A stretch of DNA of 64,000 bases from Microbacterium sp. TPD7012 (GTDB lineage Bacteria > Actinomycetota > Actinomycetes > Actinomycetales > Microbacteriaceae): assembly GCF_003075395.1 (NCBI RefSeq), contig NZ_QDFV01000001.1:434001-498000 (forward strand). Reading direction: 5' to 3'. The translations under genes and the position numbers were made by a program. A model generated the notes under the pieces. That model worked only from the letters and a program-made list of their open reading frames with translations. It did not search any database and was not told the DNA's origin. Within the stretch, counting starts at the first letter, position 1; the number at the start of each line of letters is the position of its first letter. Below are positions 26,225-34,535 of the stretch, one piece after another.

Positions 26225-26683
26225 ATGGATGCCATCGACAGGAAGATTCTTTCCGAACTCCAGCGTGACGGCCGGCAGACCCTCACCGAACTCGCCGAGC
26301 GCGTGCAGCTGACGATGTCTCCCTGTCATCGTCGGCTGCGCGAACTCGAGCGCGACGGCGTGATCGTCGGCTACCGTGCCGACGTGGACCCGGCGTCGGT
26401 CGGTTTCGGCTTCCAGTCGCTCGTGTTCGTCACCATGCGGGAGTCCACCCGAGACATCATCGCCACGTTCGAAGAAGCCGTTGCGGCGATCCCGTACATC
26501 CTCGATGCCGACAGGCTGTTCGGAGAGCCGGACTATCTCCTTCGCGTCGTCGCGCGGGATCTCGACCACTTCCAGCAGATCTACGACGAGCGGCTGAGCG
26601 CGCTTCCCGGGGTGCAGCGGCTGAACACGACAATGGTGATGCGCTCGGTCGTCGACGACCGCTCGCTCCCGCTGGACGGCTGA
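26225..26683 (+). CDS. Lrp/AsnC-family transcriptional regulator
   Basis: This 152-residue protein has the AsnC-type helix-turn-helix (MDAIDRKILSELQRDGRQTLTELAERV) and a C-terminal RAM domain (PYILDADRLFGEPDYLLRVVARD). It should sense an amino acid and control the divergent LysE-type exporter. GGAAGGA lies before the ATG at 26225; the longer open frame upstream crosses the exporter start and is not used. The 80-bp gap contains an AT-rich GCTTTCAAATTCC stretch that could be an operator. Confidence 0.94.
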   Translation: MDAIDRKILSELQRDGRQTLTELAERVQLTMSPCHRRLRELERDGVIVGYRADVDPASVGFGFQSLVFVTMRESTRDIIATFEEAVAAIPYILDADRLFGEPDYLLRVVARDLDHFQQIYDERLSALPGVQRLNTTMVMRSVVDDRSLPLDG

Positions 26684-26714
26684 CGCCGGCCGGTTTCCCC
26701 GACGTCGTCGGAGT

Positions 26715-26729
26715 GATTCGTGACGAATC
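26715..26729. promoter_or_regulatory. 15-bp dyad in the leader of the Asp23 operon
   Basis: GATTCGT-G-ACGAATC is a perfect inverted repeat. It lies about 100 bases before the first gene of the Asp23-family operon and is the best operator candidate there. Downstream in the same leader GAGCGA and TCGCTC (26754-26770) form a small hairpin around GGAAA. Confidence 0.45.
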
Positions 26730-26827
26730 GGCGGGACCTCCCGTCTTACCTGTGAGCGAGGAAATCGCTCCCGGTCGAAGCCCCCCAGGGGCCGGTGGCC
26801 GGCCCTCAGATCGAGACAGGACCCGTC

Positions 26828-27319
26828 ATGGCAAACCAGGACCAGAACACCGCCGCCCCCGCCGAGAAGCCCGCCACCTCCGCCTCACGCGTGGATCGGT
26901 CCTCGAGCTTCTCGACGTCCCGGATCCCCGCCGACGCGGATGCCGCAGGAAAGACGGTCATCGCCGACGGCGTGGTCGCCAAGGTCGCCGGTATCGCCGC
27001 TCGTGAGGTCCCCGGCGTGTTCGCGCTCGGTGGCGGCGGAGCGCGCGCCTTCGGTGCGATCCGCGACGTGATCAACGCGACCGACCTCGCCCAGGGCGTC
27101 AAGGTCGAGGTCGGCGAGACACAGGCCGCCGCAGACCTGACCATCGTCGTCGAGTACCCCGCCCCGATCCAGGAGGTCGCGAGCAACGTGCGGTCGGCCG
27201 TCGCCGGCGCCATCAGCCGCCTCGTCGGCCTCGAGGTCGTCGAGGTCAACGTCGAGGTCAACGACGTGCACGTGCCCGGAACCGACAACCAGGAGAACGA
27301 GGAGTCGCGAGTCTCATGA
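26828..27319 (+). CDS. Asp23/Gls24-family envelope stress protein
   Basis: This 163-residue protein has a disordered Ala/Ser/Pro N-terminus (about 40 residues) and a full Asp23 domain: TVIADGVVAKVAGIAAREVPGV, VKVEVGETQAAADLTIVVEY and VNVEVNDVHV. Asp23 proteins form clusters beneath the cell membrane through the AmaP anchor, which is encoded by the last gene of this operon. ACAGGAC precedes the ATG. The stop overlaps the next start (ATGA). Confidence 0.93.
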   Translation: MANQDQNTAAPAEKPATSASRVDRSSSFSTSRIPADADAAGKTVIADGVVAKVAGIAAREVPGVFALGGGGARAFGAIRDVINATDLAQGVKVEVGETQAAADLTIVVEYPAPIQEVASNVRSAVAGAISRLVGLEVVEVNVEVNDVHVPGTDNQENEESRVS

Positions 27320-27504
27320 GTCCCACCGTCACCGGCGCCCTGATCGGCGCTCTCCTCGCTCTCGCGGCGCTGCTGTTCGGGTTCTGGGGATTCCTCCTCA
27401 TGGCCCTGTTCGCCGGCATCGGTGCGATCGTCGGCCGGATCGCCTCCGGCAAGATCGACGTCCGCGGACTCGCGGACGCCTTCACAGGGCGGCGCACCTC
27501 CTGA
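27316..27504 (+). CDS. Small DUF2273-like membrane protein
   Basis: The 62-residue protein is two close hydrophobic segments with Gly-rich turns and the ending GRIASGKIDVRGLADAF, as in DUF2273 proteins that accompany Asp23 and AmaP. It overlaps the genes on both sides (ATGA before, TGATG after). Its role is probably in membrane anchoring of the Asp23 layer, by context. Confidence 0.85.
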   Translation: MSPTVTGALIGALLALAALLFGFWGFLLMALFAGIGAIVGRIASGKIDVRGLADAFTGRRTS

Positions 27505-27899
27505 TGCGCGTCGACCAGCACCTCGCCCCCGGTGGCGGTCCCGCGGGGGTCGCCGCCGGAGGGGGAGCCGTCCGAGGCCGCATCGACGTGAGAGAGCGCG
27601 CGTACCGCACGGTCACCGAGCAGGCGTCCGCGACCCTCATCGGCGTGCCCCGCGGTGACGTGAAGGTCGATGTCGCCGAACACCCCGCGGGGATCGCCGT
27701 CCGCATCGCGACGCCGCTCCCCGTGCCCGATCTCGACGACACCGCCGCGATCGCCGAAGGGATGCCCGTGCTCGACCGGGCACGTCATCTCCAGGAGCAG
27801 CTGCAGGAGCGGCTCTCGGGCATCCTCGGCCGTGAGGTGACGCGCATCACCCTCACCATCACCGGTGCCGCCATCCCCGAAAGGAGACGAGTGCGATGA
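27504..27899 (+). CDS. Asp23-like protein, short form
   Basis: This 131-residue product has the strand-helix order of an Asp23 domain without the canonical N-terminal motif: RIDVRERAYRTVTEQASATLIGVPRGDVKVDV, then VRIATPLPVP, and a final VTRITLTITGA strand. It lies inside the overlapping operon and is probably a second, divergent Asp23 family member. The start shares one base with the previous stop. Confidence 0.78.
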   Translation: MRVDQHLAPGGGPAGVAAGGGAVRGRIDVRERAYRTVTEQASATLIGVPRGDVKVDVAEHPAGIAVRIATPLPVPDLDDTAAIAEGMPVLDRARHLQEQLQERLSGILGREVTRITLTITGAAIPERRRVR

Positions 27900-28480
27900 G
27901 CACCCCGGTCCTGCGCCGCGTCGTCCGACGCGAGACGCACTCGCCGCGCACCGTCGCGACGTTCGTCGCCGTCATCCTGCTGATCCTGGCCCTCGCGTAC
28001 ATCGGGCTGGAGATCGCGCTGAGCCTCGCTGCCCAGCCCGCGCTCCTCCTCGGTCCCGCCGCCGCGGGCGGATGGCTGGTCGGGCTTCCGACCGCTCAGC
28101 CCGCCGGACTGGTGATCGCGGGCAGTGTGATCCTCGCCCTCATCGGCGTGGTCTTCGTGTGGCTCGCCGTCGCCCCCGGGCGTCTGTCGAAGCACACCAT
28201 CGACGCGGGCGACCGCGCGGTCGTCGTCGATAACGGCGTCATCGCGAGCGCCCTGGCTCAGCACCTGTCGGAGGAGACGGGCCTCGCTCGCGAGAACATC
28301 ACCGTCGGCGTCGGCCACCGCAGCGTCAACGTGACCGTGCGCCCCGGCGCCGGCGTCCCGCTCGAGAAGAGCGCCGTGCAGTCGGCCGCCGAGGCGGAGC
28401 TGCAGACATACCGGCTGACCAGGAACGTTCGCACGCGGATCCGCATCGAGCGTCCGGACGAGAAGGAGGACTCGCTGTGA
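27896..28480 (+). CDS. DUF6286-like membrane protein of the Asp23 operon
   Basis: The 194-residue protein has two membrane helices (about 22-45 and 75-97) followed by an Asp23/AmaP-like cytoplasmic domain (ENITVGVGHRSVNVTVRPGAG, YRLTRNVRTRIRIER). The layout fits DUF6286 proteins seen beside actinobacterial Asp23 genes. It overlaps both neighbours (ATGA, GTGA), so the five genes are translated as a coupled set. Confidence 0.85.
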   Translation: MSTPVLRRVVRRETHSPRTVATFVAVILLILALAYIGLEIALSLAAQPALLLGPAAAGGWLVGLPTAQPAGLVIAGSVILALIGVVFVWLAVAPGRLSKHTIDAGDRAVVVDNGVIASALAQHLSEETGLARENITVGVGHRSVNVTVRPGAGVPLEKSAVQSAAEAELQTYRLTRNVRTRIRIERPDEKEDSL

Positions 28481-29082
28481 ACACCACGAATCGTGCACTC
28501 AACCGCACGCTGCTGCTGATCATCGGACTGCTTTTCCTCGCGCTCGGGGCGGTCGGCATCGCGATCATGAGCTGGCCCACCGCGGCCGACGTCTGGACGG
28601 CCGCCGGAGAGGACGCGCGCTCCTGGCTCGACCAGGCGATCGCGGCACCCGTCATCGCGGGCGGCTCCCTCTCGTGGGTCGCGGTCGCCGCGGTCCTCGT
28701 CGTCGTCGTGCTGCTGATCCTCGCGCTCACGAGCATCGCGGGTCGCCGCTCGAAGACCGTCTTCCGCTCGTCGGGTGCGCAGAATCCGCTCGGTCGGGTC
28801 ACGGTCACCGAGTCGTTCGTATCGGATGCCGTGAAGAACTCGCTGGCGTCACGCGACGAGATCCTGTCGTCCAGCGTCACGGCCAATGACATCAAGAGCC
28901 GGCCCGTGCTGCACGTGGCCGTCACGCCGCGGCAGAACACGGATCCCCGCGAGGTCGTCGATCACCTCGATCGTCTGCTCACCAACCTCGCCGCCCTGAC
29001 CGGACGCGAGCCGGAGACCTACGTCTCGATCCACACCGGTCTCCGCGCGCGTCTCGCGCACGATCAGCGTCGGCTTTCCTGA
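28477..29082 (+). CDS. AmaP-like alkaline-shock membrane anchor
   Basis: This 201-residue protein has two membrane helices (about 10-33 and 65-88) separated by an external loop, then a cytoplasmic domain with NPLGRVTVTESFVSDAVK and LHVAVTPRQNTD. AmaP proteins hold Asp23 at the membrane. The start is GTG, overlapping the previous stop. It ends the five-gene operon; dyads that may terminate or regulate follow before the csbD-like gene. Confidence 0.85.
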   Translation: MNTTNRALNRTLLLIIGLLFLALGAVGIAIMSWPTAADVWTAAGEDARSWLDQAIAAPVIAGGSLSWVAVAAVLVVVVLLILALTSIAGRRSKTVFRSSGAQNPLGRVTVTESFVSDAVKNSLASRDEILSSSVTANDIKSRPVLHVAVTPRQNTDPREVVDHLDRLLTNLAALTGREPETYVSIHTGLRARLAHDQRRLS

Positions 29083-29098
29083 GTCGCCTCCACCCAGA

Positions 29099-29154
29099 CT
29101 TATCGCCGGTCGCTGCGCGGCACGCCGATAAGGCGTCGGGGGATCATCCCGACG
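29099..29154. promoter_or_regulatory. Two stacked dyads between the Asp23 operon and the CsbD gene
   Basis: CTTATCG (29099-29105) pairs with CGATAAG (29126-29132) across 20 bases. CGTCGGG (29134-29140) pairs with CCCGACG (29148-29154) across seven. They may act as terminator for the operon, as operators for the csbD-like gene, or both. The sequence does not decide. Confidence 0.45.
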
Positions 29155-29184
29155 TCATGATCACCACAAGGAAAGGAGCCCCCC

Positions 29185-29358
29185 ATGGGACTCGATGACA
29201 AGATCAAGAATGCCGCTCAGGACATCGCCGGCAAGGCGAAGGAAGCGATCGGCAACGCGACCGACAACGACAAGCTCGTCGCCGAGGGCAAGGCCGACCA
29301 GGCCAAGTCCGACGTCAAGCAGGCCGGCGAGAACATCAAGGACGCCTTCAAGAAGTGA
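29185..29358 (+). CDS. CsbD-like stress protein
   Basis: This 57-residue protein (MGLDDKIKNAAQDIAGKAKE at its start) is a typical CsbD-family product: short, very hydrophilic, Lys/Asp/Ala-rich and predicted helical, with the repeated pattern GKADQAKSDVKQAGENIKDAFKK cut here by position (residues 35-57). CsbD proteins are general-stress proteins of unknown mechanism. AAGGAAAGGAG precedes the ATG. It follows the Asp23 operon by about 100 bases and is ended by a strong hairpin. Confidence 0.9.
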   Translation: MGLDDKIKNAAQDIAGKAKEAIGNATDNDKLVAEGKADQAKSDVKQAGENIKDAFKK

Positions 29359-29373
29359 TCACGGCGACCTGAG

Positions 29374-29411
29374 TGCCGGGGTGGGCGGGGGAGACCCTGT
29401 CCACCCCGGCA
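29374..29411. terminator. Terminator between the CsbD and GH27 genes
   Basis: TGCCGGGGTGG and CCACCCCGGCA are perfect 11-base arms with a 16-base loop. It lies between convergent genes and can serve both strands. Only a weak T-rich stretch (ATTCTCCTGT) follows. Confidence 0.75.
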
Positions 29412-29434
29412 TTCTCCTGTCGGCCGTCGTTCTC

Positions 29435-31900
29435 TCAGCGGGTCACGTACGACAGTCCGTCGATCGTCAGGACGTCACCCGACGTCTTGACGATCTTGAT
29501 CGTGTGCTCGCCCTTGCGCAGGTCGCCGCTCGTGAACAGCTCCTGACGGGTGAGCCGCGCATCGCCGTGCAGATCGATCGTGTCGACCAGCTCGCCGTCG
29601 ATGTAGACCTCGGCGGTGCCCTGGTCGGGTCCGATCGCACCCGTGAGCGTGACCTTCGAACCGGTGAAGCCGAGCGAGACGGACGCGCCGTCGACGCTCG
29701 ACCAGTGCACGTCGTCGCGGAGATCGCCGCGGAAGCGGAACTCCAACGCCGTGTCGCCGTCGGCGAACGAACCCATCAGTGCGGCACCGATGGCCACCTC
29801 GCGGCCGTCGACCGTGTAGTCGGCTCCGGCCACGAGGGCGGTGCCGTCTCGGAACACACCGAGCAGCTCGCCCGGGTCGCGCCCAAGTGTCACCACGGCA
29901 TCCGCCGGCTCCGCGCGGTCGAACGCCACGTGGTCGACGTCGAGCACGCCCTCCTGGATGACGTCGAGCTTGTCGAGAAGCATGAACTGTCCGGACTTCT
30001 TCACCACCCGGAGAGTGTGACTGCCGTTCGGCAGATCGCGCACGCTGTAGACGACCTGCTGCACGCCGCGACCTTCGGCCAGGAACGTGTCGACCGTGTC
30101 GACGAGCTGGCCGTCGAGATAGACATCCGCCTCACCCTGCGAGGAGTGAGTCTCGGTCACCCAGTCGATGCCGGTGCCGACGAAGGAGTACTCGAACGAC
30201 GATCCGTCGGCCTCGCTGTACTGCACGTCGTCCTGGTAGTCGCCCATGCCCCGACCGGCGCTTCGGCTCCAGGTGCCGCCGTACACGATGCCCGGGCCGT
30301 CGTTGTTGACGCTGACCACGTTCGATGCGCCGGTCTCGGGTGCCTCGCCGCCCTGCGCGGAGTCGAAGACCGACACCGTCAGCGCCTGCGAACGTGCCGG
30401 GACCTCATAGCCGCCGTTGCGGCCCCAATCGCCGTCGTAGAGCAGCCGCGCGTCGTCGTCGTTGAGGGTGATCGTGCTCTTCTTCGCGGGCGTGAAGGTG
30501 AACAGGCGCGTGCCGTGGATCGGCACGTCCTCGGCGACGAACTCGCCGGTTGCGCTGCCGAGGTTCTTCTTGCGCCACAGATCGCGGATCTTCGCAGAGC
30601 CGTCGATGCCGATGTCGGCGAACGGGATCGTGATGTCTGCGTCGGTGCGACCGAGGTTGAACACGGCCACGGTCACCGATCCGTCGGAATTCACCGCGTA
30701 CCAGGTCTGTCGCTGCGTCGCCGTCGAGACCGGGTGTGCGGGACGCCCCGCCTGGTTCACCGCGATGACCTCGTCGTTGGTCAGCAGCTCCAGTCCGTAC
30801 TCGTCGAGGTTCGTCATGTCGTTGCCGACATACATCGGCGCAGCTCCCACGGCCCAGAACGTCGCAGCGGTGCGGCGCTCGTCCTTGGTCAGGCCGTCCA
30901 TCGAGCCGTTGCCGACGTTGAGCGAGTCGAAGTCGTTCCATCCCGTGCCGGGGCCGGCGTGCCGCCACCACTCGGCGGCCTTCGGGAACAGGCGCGAGAT
31001 GTTGTCCCACGTGGTGAGCGCGTCGTTCTCGCAGTAGCACTCGACGTCCCAGTCGACGCGCCAGCCGTTCGCATGCTCCTTCCAGTAGTCGGCGTAGCGG
31101 ATGTCGAGGGCCCACGAGAGTTCGAACCAGATGCCGTTGCGCTCGAGCGCCTGCGACCAGGCCGCGACGTCGTCACGGGCGTCGATCGACAGGTCGCCGA
31201 TCCCGGAGCCCGGGGTGACGCTGTCGAACTTCACGAAGTCGATGCCCCATTCGCCGAGCATGTCGGCGATCGAGTCGATGTAGGCCTGTCCGCAAGGGGT
31301 CGAGAAGTCGATGCGATGCCCGATGCCCCAGTAGTCGGCCTGCTGGAGGGGGCGCTTCACGACGTCGCCGGTCGTGCACTCGGGGGCGCCGGCGATCGGC
31401 AGCTCCGCCTCGTACACCTCGGCCGAGATGCCAGGGATGAAGTACAGCCCGATCTTCTGGCCGTTGGCGTGGACGTGGTCGATGACGGCCTGCAGACCAT
31501 CGGGATAGAGAGTCGTGCTCGGTACCGGGCGGCCGTTCTCATCCACACCGCCGTTCCAGCCGGCGTCGATGTTGATGTACTCGTACCCGTGCTGCTGCAG
31601 CTTCTCGTGCATGGCGTCGGACTGCGCGATGATCTGGTCGGCGCTGATCCAGGCCTGGCCGTTCCCGGCGTAGACCTGCATGCTGTAGCTGCTCCAGCCC
31701 ATGTACGGCCGCGAGCCCAGTGGCTCGTCGGTCGACGTGGTGGCGGCGACCGTCGTGGCGGCGGATGCCGCGGACGGTGCGGATGCCGCCGGTGTTTCGG
31801 CGGCCTGAGCCGAGGCCGTGCCCAGGCCGAGCGCCAGGGTGGCGGCGGCCAGAACGGCCGGCCATCGCAGCCTCGTGGTCGGGCGATCGTTGTGGATCAT
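29435..31900 (-). CDS. Secreted multidomain GH27 glycosidase (alpha-galactosidase/beta-L-arabinopyranosidase type)
   Basis: The 821-residue protein has a signal peptide ending near AQAAE (residue 35) and an Ala/Thr linker. A GH27 barrel starts at YMGWSSYS, with nucleophile Asp226 in VKFDSV and probable acid/base Asp285 in RVDWDV. The family INIDDGW motif reads INIDAGW here: Asp112 is kept but the second Asp, which contacts the sugar in known alpha-galactosidases, is Ala113. Behind the barrel are a beta domain, a carbohydrate-binding-like domain, an X2-like domain and a second copy of the binding-like domain ending TIDGLSYVTR. Specificity is therefore uncertain. The start at 31900 follows AGAGGAAAG. 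Confidence 0.88.
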   Translation of the reverse strand: MIHNDRPTTRLRWPAVLAAATLALGLGTASAQAAETPAASAPSAASAATTVAATTSTDEPLGSRPYMGWSSYSMQVYAGNGQAWISADQIIAQSDAMHEKLQQHGYEYINIDAGWNGGVDENGRPVPSTTLYPDGLQAVIDHVHANGQKIGLYFIPGISAEVYEAELPIAGAPECTTGDVVKRPLQQADYWGIGHRIDFSTPCGQAYIDSIADMLGEWGIDFVKFDSVTPGSGIGDLSIDARDDVAAWSQALERNGIWFELSWALDIRYADYWKEHANGWRVDWDVECYCENDALTTWDNISRLFPKAAEWWRHAGPGTGWNDFDSLNVGNGSMDGLTKDERRTAATFWAVGAAPMYVGNDMTNLDEYGLELLTNDEVIAVNQAGRPAHPVSTATQRQTWYAVNSDGSVTVAVFNLGRTDADITIPFADIGIDGSAKIRDLWRKKNLGSATGEFVAEDVPIHGTRLFTFTPAKKSTITLNDDDARLLYDGDWGRNGGYEVPARSQALTVSVFDSAQGGEAPETGASNVVSVNNDGPGIVYGGTWSRSAGRGMGDYQDDVQYSEADGSSFEYSFVGTGIDWVTETHSSQGEADVYLDGQLVDTVDTFLAEGRGVQQVVYSVRDLPNGSHTLRVVKKSGQFMLLDKLDVIQEGVLDVDHVAFDRAEPADAVVTLGRDPGELLGVFRDGTALVAGADYTVDGREVAIGAALMGSFADGDTALEFRFRGDLRDDVHWSSVDGASVSLGFTGSKVTLTGAIGPDQGTAEVYIDGELVDTIDLHGDARLTRQELFTSGDLRKGEHTIKIVKTSGDVLTIDGLSYVTR

Positions 31901-32002
31901 GTCTTTCCTCTCATGGCGGTTCGACGGTGAACCCCGCGCGTCTTCGCGCAGCCCCCAGAAGGTTCGGCAGCGGCTACTCCGTCCAGCATCGGAGCCGCCG
32001 CA

Positions 32003-32028
32003 AATTACTTGACGTCGGTAATTAATCA
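32003..32028. promoter_or_regulatory. Operator region between GH27 and GH95
   Basis: AATTAC, nine bases, GTAATT forms a dyad (32003-32023). Inside and beside it, TACTTGACGTC-N3-AATTAATCA (32006-32028) recurs almost unchanged at the GH36 start (42671-42693). The half-site ATTACTT is also found before lplB (40459). The element is 45 bases before the GH95 start and about 105 before the GH27 start, so it may control both. The remaining 172-bp gap shows no other feature. Confidence 0.6.
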
Positions 32029-32072
32029 CGATTAGGCTCGTATTGCAAGCAGCCATCTCGTCAAGGAAGACC

Positions 32073-34535
32073 ATGCCGCTCCCCACTCCCGAGTCCCGTT
32101 TTCGTCCCGCAGGAACGCTGCGCCTGGCGTGGAATCTCCCCGCATCGAACTGGAACGAGGCCACGCCGCTGGGCAACGGCCGTATCGGCGCGATGCTGTT
32201 CGGCGGCGCGTCCGGACGCTATGCGCTCAACGACGCGACCGTGTGGTCGGGCACGCCCGACGGGCCTGCCGACGCCCTGCGCGATGTGCTCGACGCCGGC
32301 GCCGGGCCCGAGCGTCTCGCCCGCATCCGCGCCGCTCTCGACCAGGGCCGCACCCGAGAGGCCGAGGACCTGCTGATGGCCTTCGAAGGGCCGTACTCGC
32401 AGGAGTTCCTGCCGCTCGCCGACCTCGACGTGCACATCGACGGCTCCGAGGCCCTCGCGCCCGCCCGCGTGCTCGACCTCGATGAGGCCGCGATCACCGA
32501 GACGCTCACGATTCCCGGCGGCACCGTGCGCCGACGGTCCTGGATCTCGGCCCCCGCTCGGGCCCTGATCGTCGAGATCACCGCGGATGCCGCGTTCACG
32601 GCATCCGTCTCCCTGCGCACGGCCCTGCGTGACGCAGGCTCGGCGGTTCTTCCGGACCTGAGCGGGATCACGCTCGACATCGTGGCGCCGATCGACGGCG
32701 CCCCGCTGCATGAGACGGCGGTCGACCCGCCACTGACCTACGCCGCCGACGACTCCGAGGCGTTCGACGCCTTCGCGGCCGTCGCCGTCGCCTGGAGCAC
32801 CGATGGACTCGCGGAGCGGACGCCCGAGGGCGTCACCCTCCGTGGAGCCCGTCGGCTGCTGATCGCCCTCTCCACATCGTCCCGCGCCGCGTCGTGGTGG
32901 GCCGGCAAAGACGAGGAGGGGCGGACCGTCTCGCGTGAGACGATCCGGAACCACGCCACGGAACAGGCGGATGCCGCGGTCCACCGCGGCGCATCGACGC
33001 TGTTCGAGGAGCACGTCGCCGATCGACGGCGCGCGACTCCGGCGAGGTTCGCGATCGGCGGCCGGCGGGAAGGCACGTGGGACGTCGACCGCGACATCCT
33101 GCACGGACCAGACCTGCCGCTCAAGGCCACCGTGATCGCGGAGTTCGGCGCCTACCTGCTCGCCTCCTGCTCGCGGAGCGGCGCCCCGGCGGCGAACCTG
33201 CAGGGCATCTGGAACGACGAGCTCCAGCCCGCCTGGTCCTCGAACTACACGATCAACATCAACACCGAGATGAACTACTGGGCCGCTCCCGTGCTCGGCA
33301 TGGACGACGCGTTCGAGCCGCTGCTCGGCATGGTCGAGAAGCTCGCTCGCAACGGCGCCGACGTCGCCCGCGGCCTGTACGGCGCCCGCGGATGGGTCGG
33401 GCATCACAACTCCGACCTGTGGGGCTGGGCTCTGCCGGTCGGCGGGGGCCACGGTGCACCGAGCTGGGCGATCTGGATGATGGGTGGCGTCTGGCTCACG
33501 CACAGCCTGTGGGACGCGTACGAGTTCGGCGGCGACCGCGAACTGCTGCGCACCCGCATCTGGCCGCTGCTGCGCGGTGCCGCCGAGTTCGGTCTCGACT
33601 GGCTCGTGCCGGATGCCGAGGGGCGACTGCGCACGTCGCCGTCGACCTCTCCGGAGAACTCCTTCTTCGCCCCCGACGGCGAGGGGACCGCGGTCGGTCT
33701 CACGTCGGCATCCGATCTCCTGCTCCTGCAGAGCCTTTTCGAACGTGCGCGGACGGCGATCGACGTGCTGCAGATCGACGACGACGCGCTGCGCGCCGAG
33801 CTCGACGAGGCGCTCGCGCACCTCGACCCGGTGATCGTCCGCGCCGACGGCCGGATCGGCGAATGGTCGGAGGATGTCGTCGAGGTCGAACCGCTCCACC
33901 GCCACATGACGCCGCTGATCGGCATCCACCCGCTCGATGTGACCACGCGCGAGCGCACGCCCGAGCTCTTCGACGCCGGCATCCGCCTGCTCGACGCCCG
34001 CGGTCCCGGCGCCATGGGCTGGTCCTGGGCGTGGAAGATCGCGCTGCGCGCACGGATGCGCGACGGCGAGACCGCCGCGTCGCTGCTGGACGAGGCACTC
34101 ACGGCGTTCGACGGCGATGCCATGCGGCACGGCCCGGTCGACGGTTCGGAGTGGGGCGGGCTGCTGCCGAACCTGTTCAGCACGCATCCGCCGTTCCAGA
34201 TCGATGCGAACCTCGGGTTCCCGGCGTCGATCACCGAGCTGCTGGTGCAGAGCCATGGCGGCGTCGTGCGGCTGCTGCCAGCGCTCCCGTCGGAGTGGCG
34301 CGAGGGCGACGTGCAGGGCATCCGGGCGCGCACCGGCCTCGAGGTCGACCTGGCGTGGAGCGACGGGCGCCTGAGCGAGGCGCAGCTGCGCAACCGGCTC
34401 GACGAAGACCGCGACGTGGTGATCGAGCACGACGGCGTCCGAGTATCGGTGACCATCGCTGCGGGCGGGGTGTTCGACGTGCCCGTGGGCGACCTCGCCG
34501 GCGCCGTGGTGGGAGGATCCGCCGATGCGCGGTGA
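32073..34535 (+). CDS. GH95 alpha-L-fucosidase/alpha-L-galactosidase
   Basis: The 820-residue protein without visible signal peptide has the GH95 order. The N-terminal beta domain (WNEATPLGNGRIGAMLFGG) is followed by a linker and an (alpha/alpha)6 barrel with NLQGIWND, Asn395 and Asn397 in NINTEMNYW, acid Glu528 in SPENSFF and Asp711 in QIDANLGF. These four match the catalytic set known for the family. It removes alpha-1,2-linked L-fucose or L-galactose by inversion. AAGGAAG precedes the ATG. It overlaps the CE7 esterase gene at its end and is divergent from GH27 across a shared operator. Confidence 0.94.
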   Translation: MPLPTPESRFRPAGTLRLAWNLPASNWNEATPLGNGRIGAMLFGGASGRYALNDATVWSGTPDGPADALRDVLDAGAGPERLARIRAALDQGRTREAEDLLMAFEGPYSQEFLPLADLDVHIDGSEALAPARVLDLDEAAITETLTIPGGTVRRRSWISAPARALIVEITADAAFTASVSLRTALRDAGSAVLPDLSGITLDIVAPIDGAPLHETAVDPPLTYAADDSEAFDAFAAVAVAWSTDGLAERTPEGVTLRGARRLLIALSTSSRAASWWAGKDEEGRTVSRETIRNHATEQADAAVHRGASTLFEEHVADRRRATPARFAIGGRREGTWDVDRDILHGPDLPLKATVIAEFGAYLLASCSRSGAPAANLQGIWNDELQPAWSSNYTININTEMNYWAAPVLGMDDAFEPLLGMVEKLARNGADVARGLYGARGWVGHHNSDLWGWALPVGGGHGAPSWAIWMMGGVWLTHSLWDAYEFGGDRELLRTRIWPLLRGAAEFGLDWLVPDAEGRLRTSPSTSPENSFFAPDGEGTAVGLTSASDLLLLQSLFERARTAIDVLQIDDDALRAELDEALAHLDPVIVRADGRIGEWSEDVVEVEPLHRHMTPLIGIHPLDVTTRERTPELFDAGIRLLDARGPGAMGWSWAWKIALRARMRDGETAASLLDEALTAFDGDAMRHGPVDGSEWGGLLPNLFSTHPPFQIDANLGFPASITELLVQSHGGVVRLLPALPSEWREGDVQGIRARTGLEVDLAWSDGRLSEAQLRNRLDEDRDVVIEHDGVRVSVTIAAGGVFDVPVGDLAGAVVGGSADAR

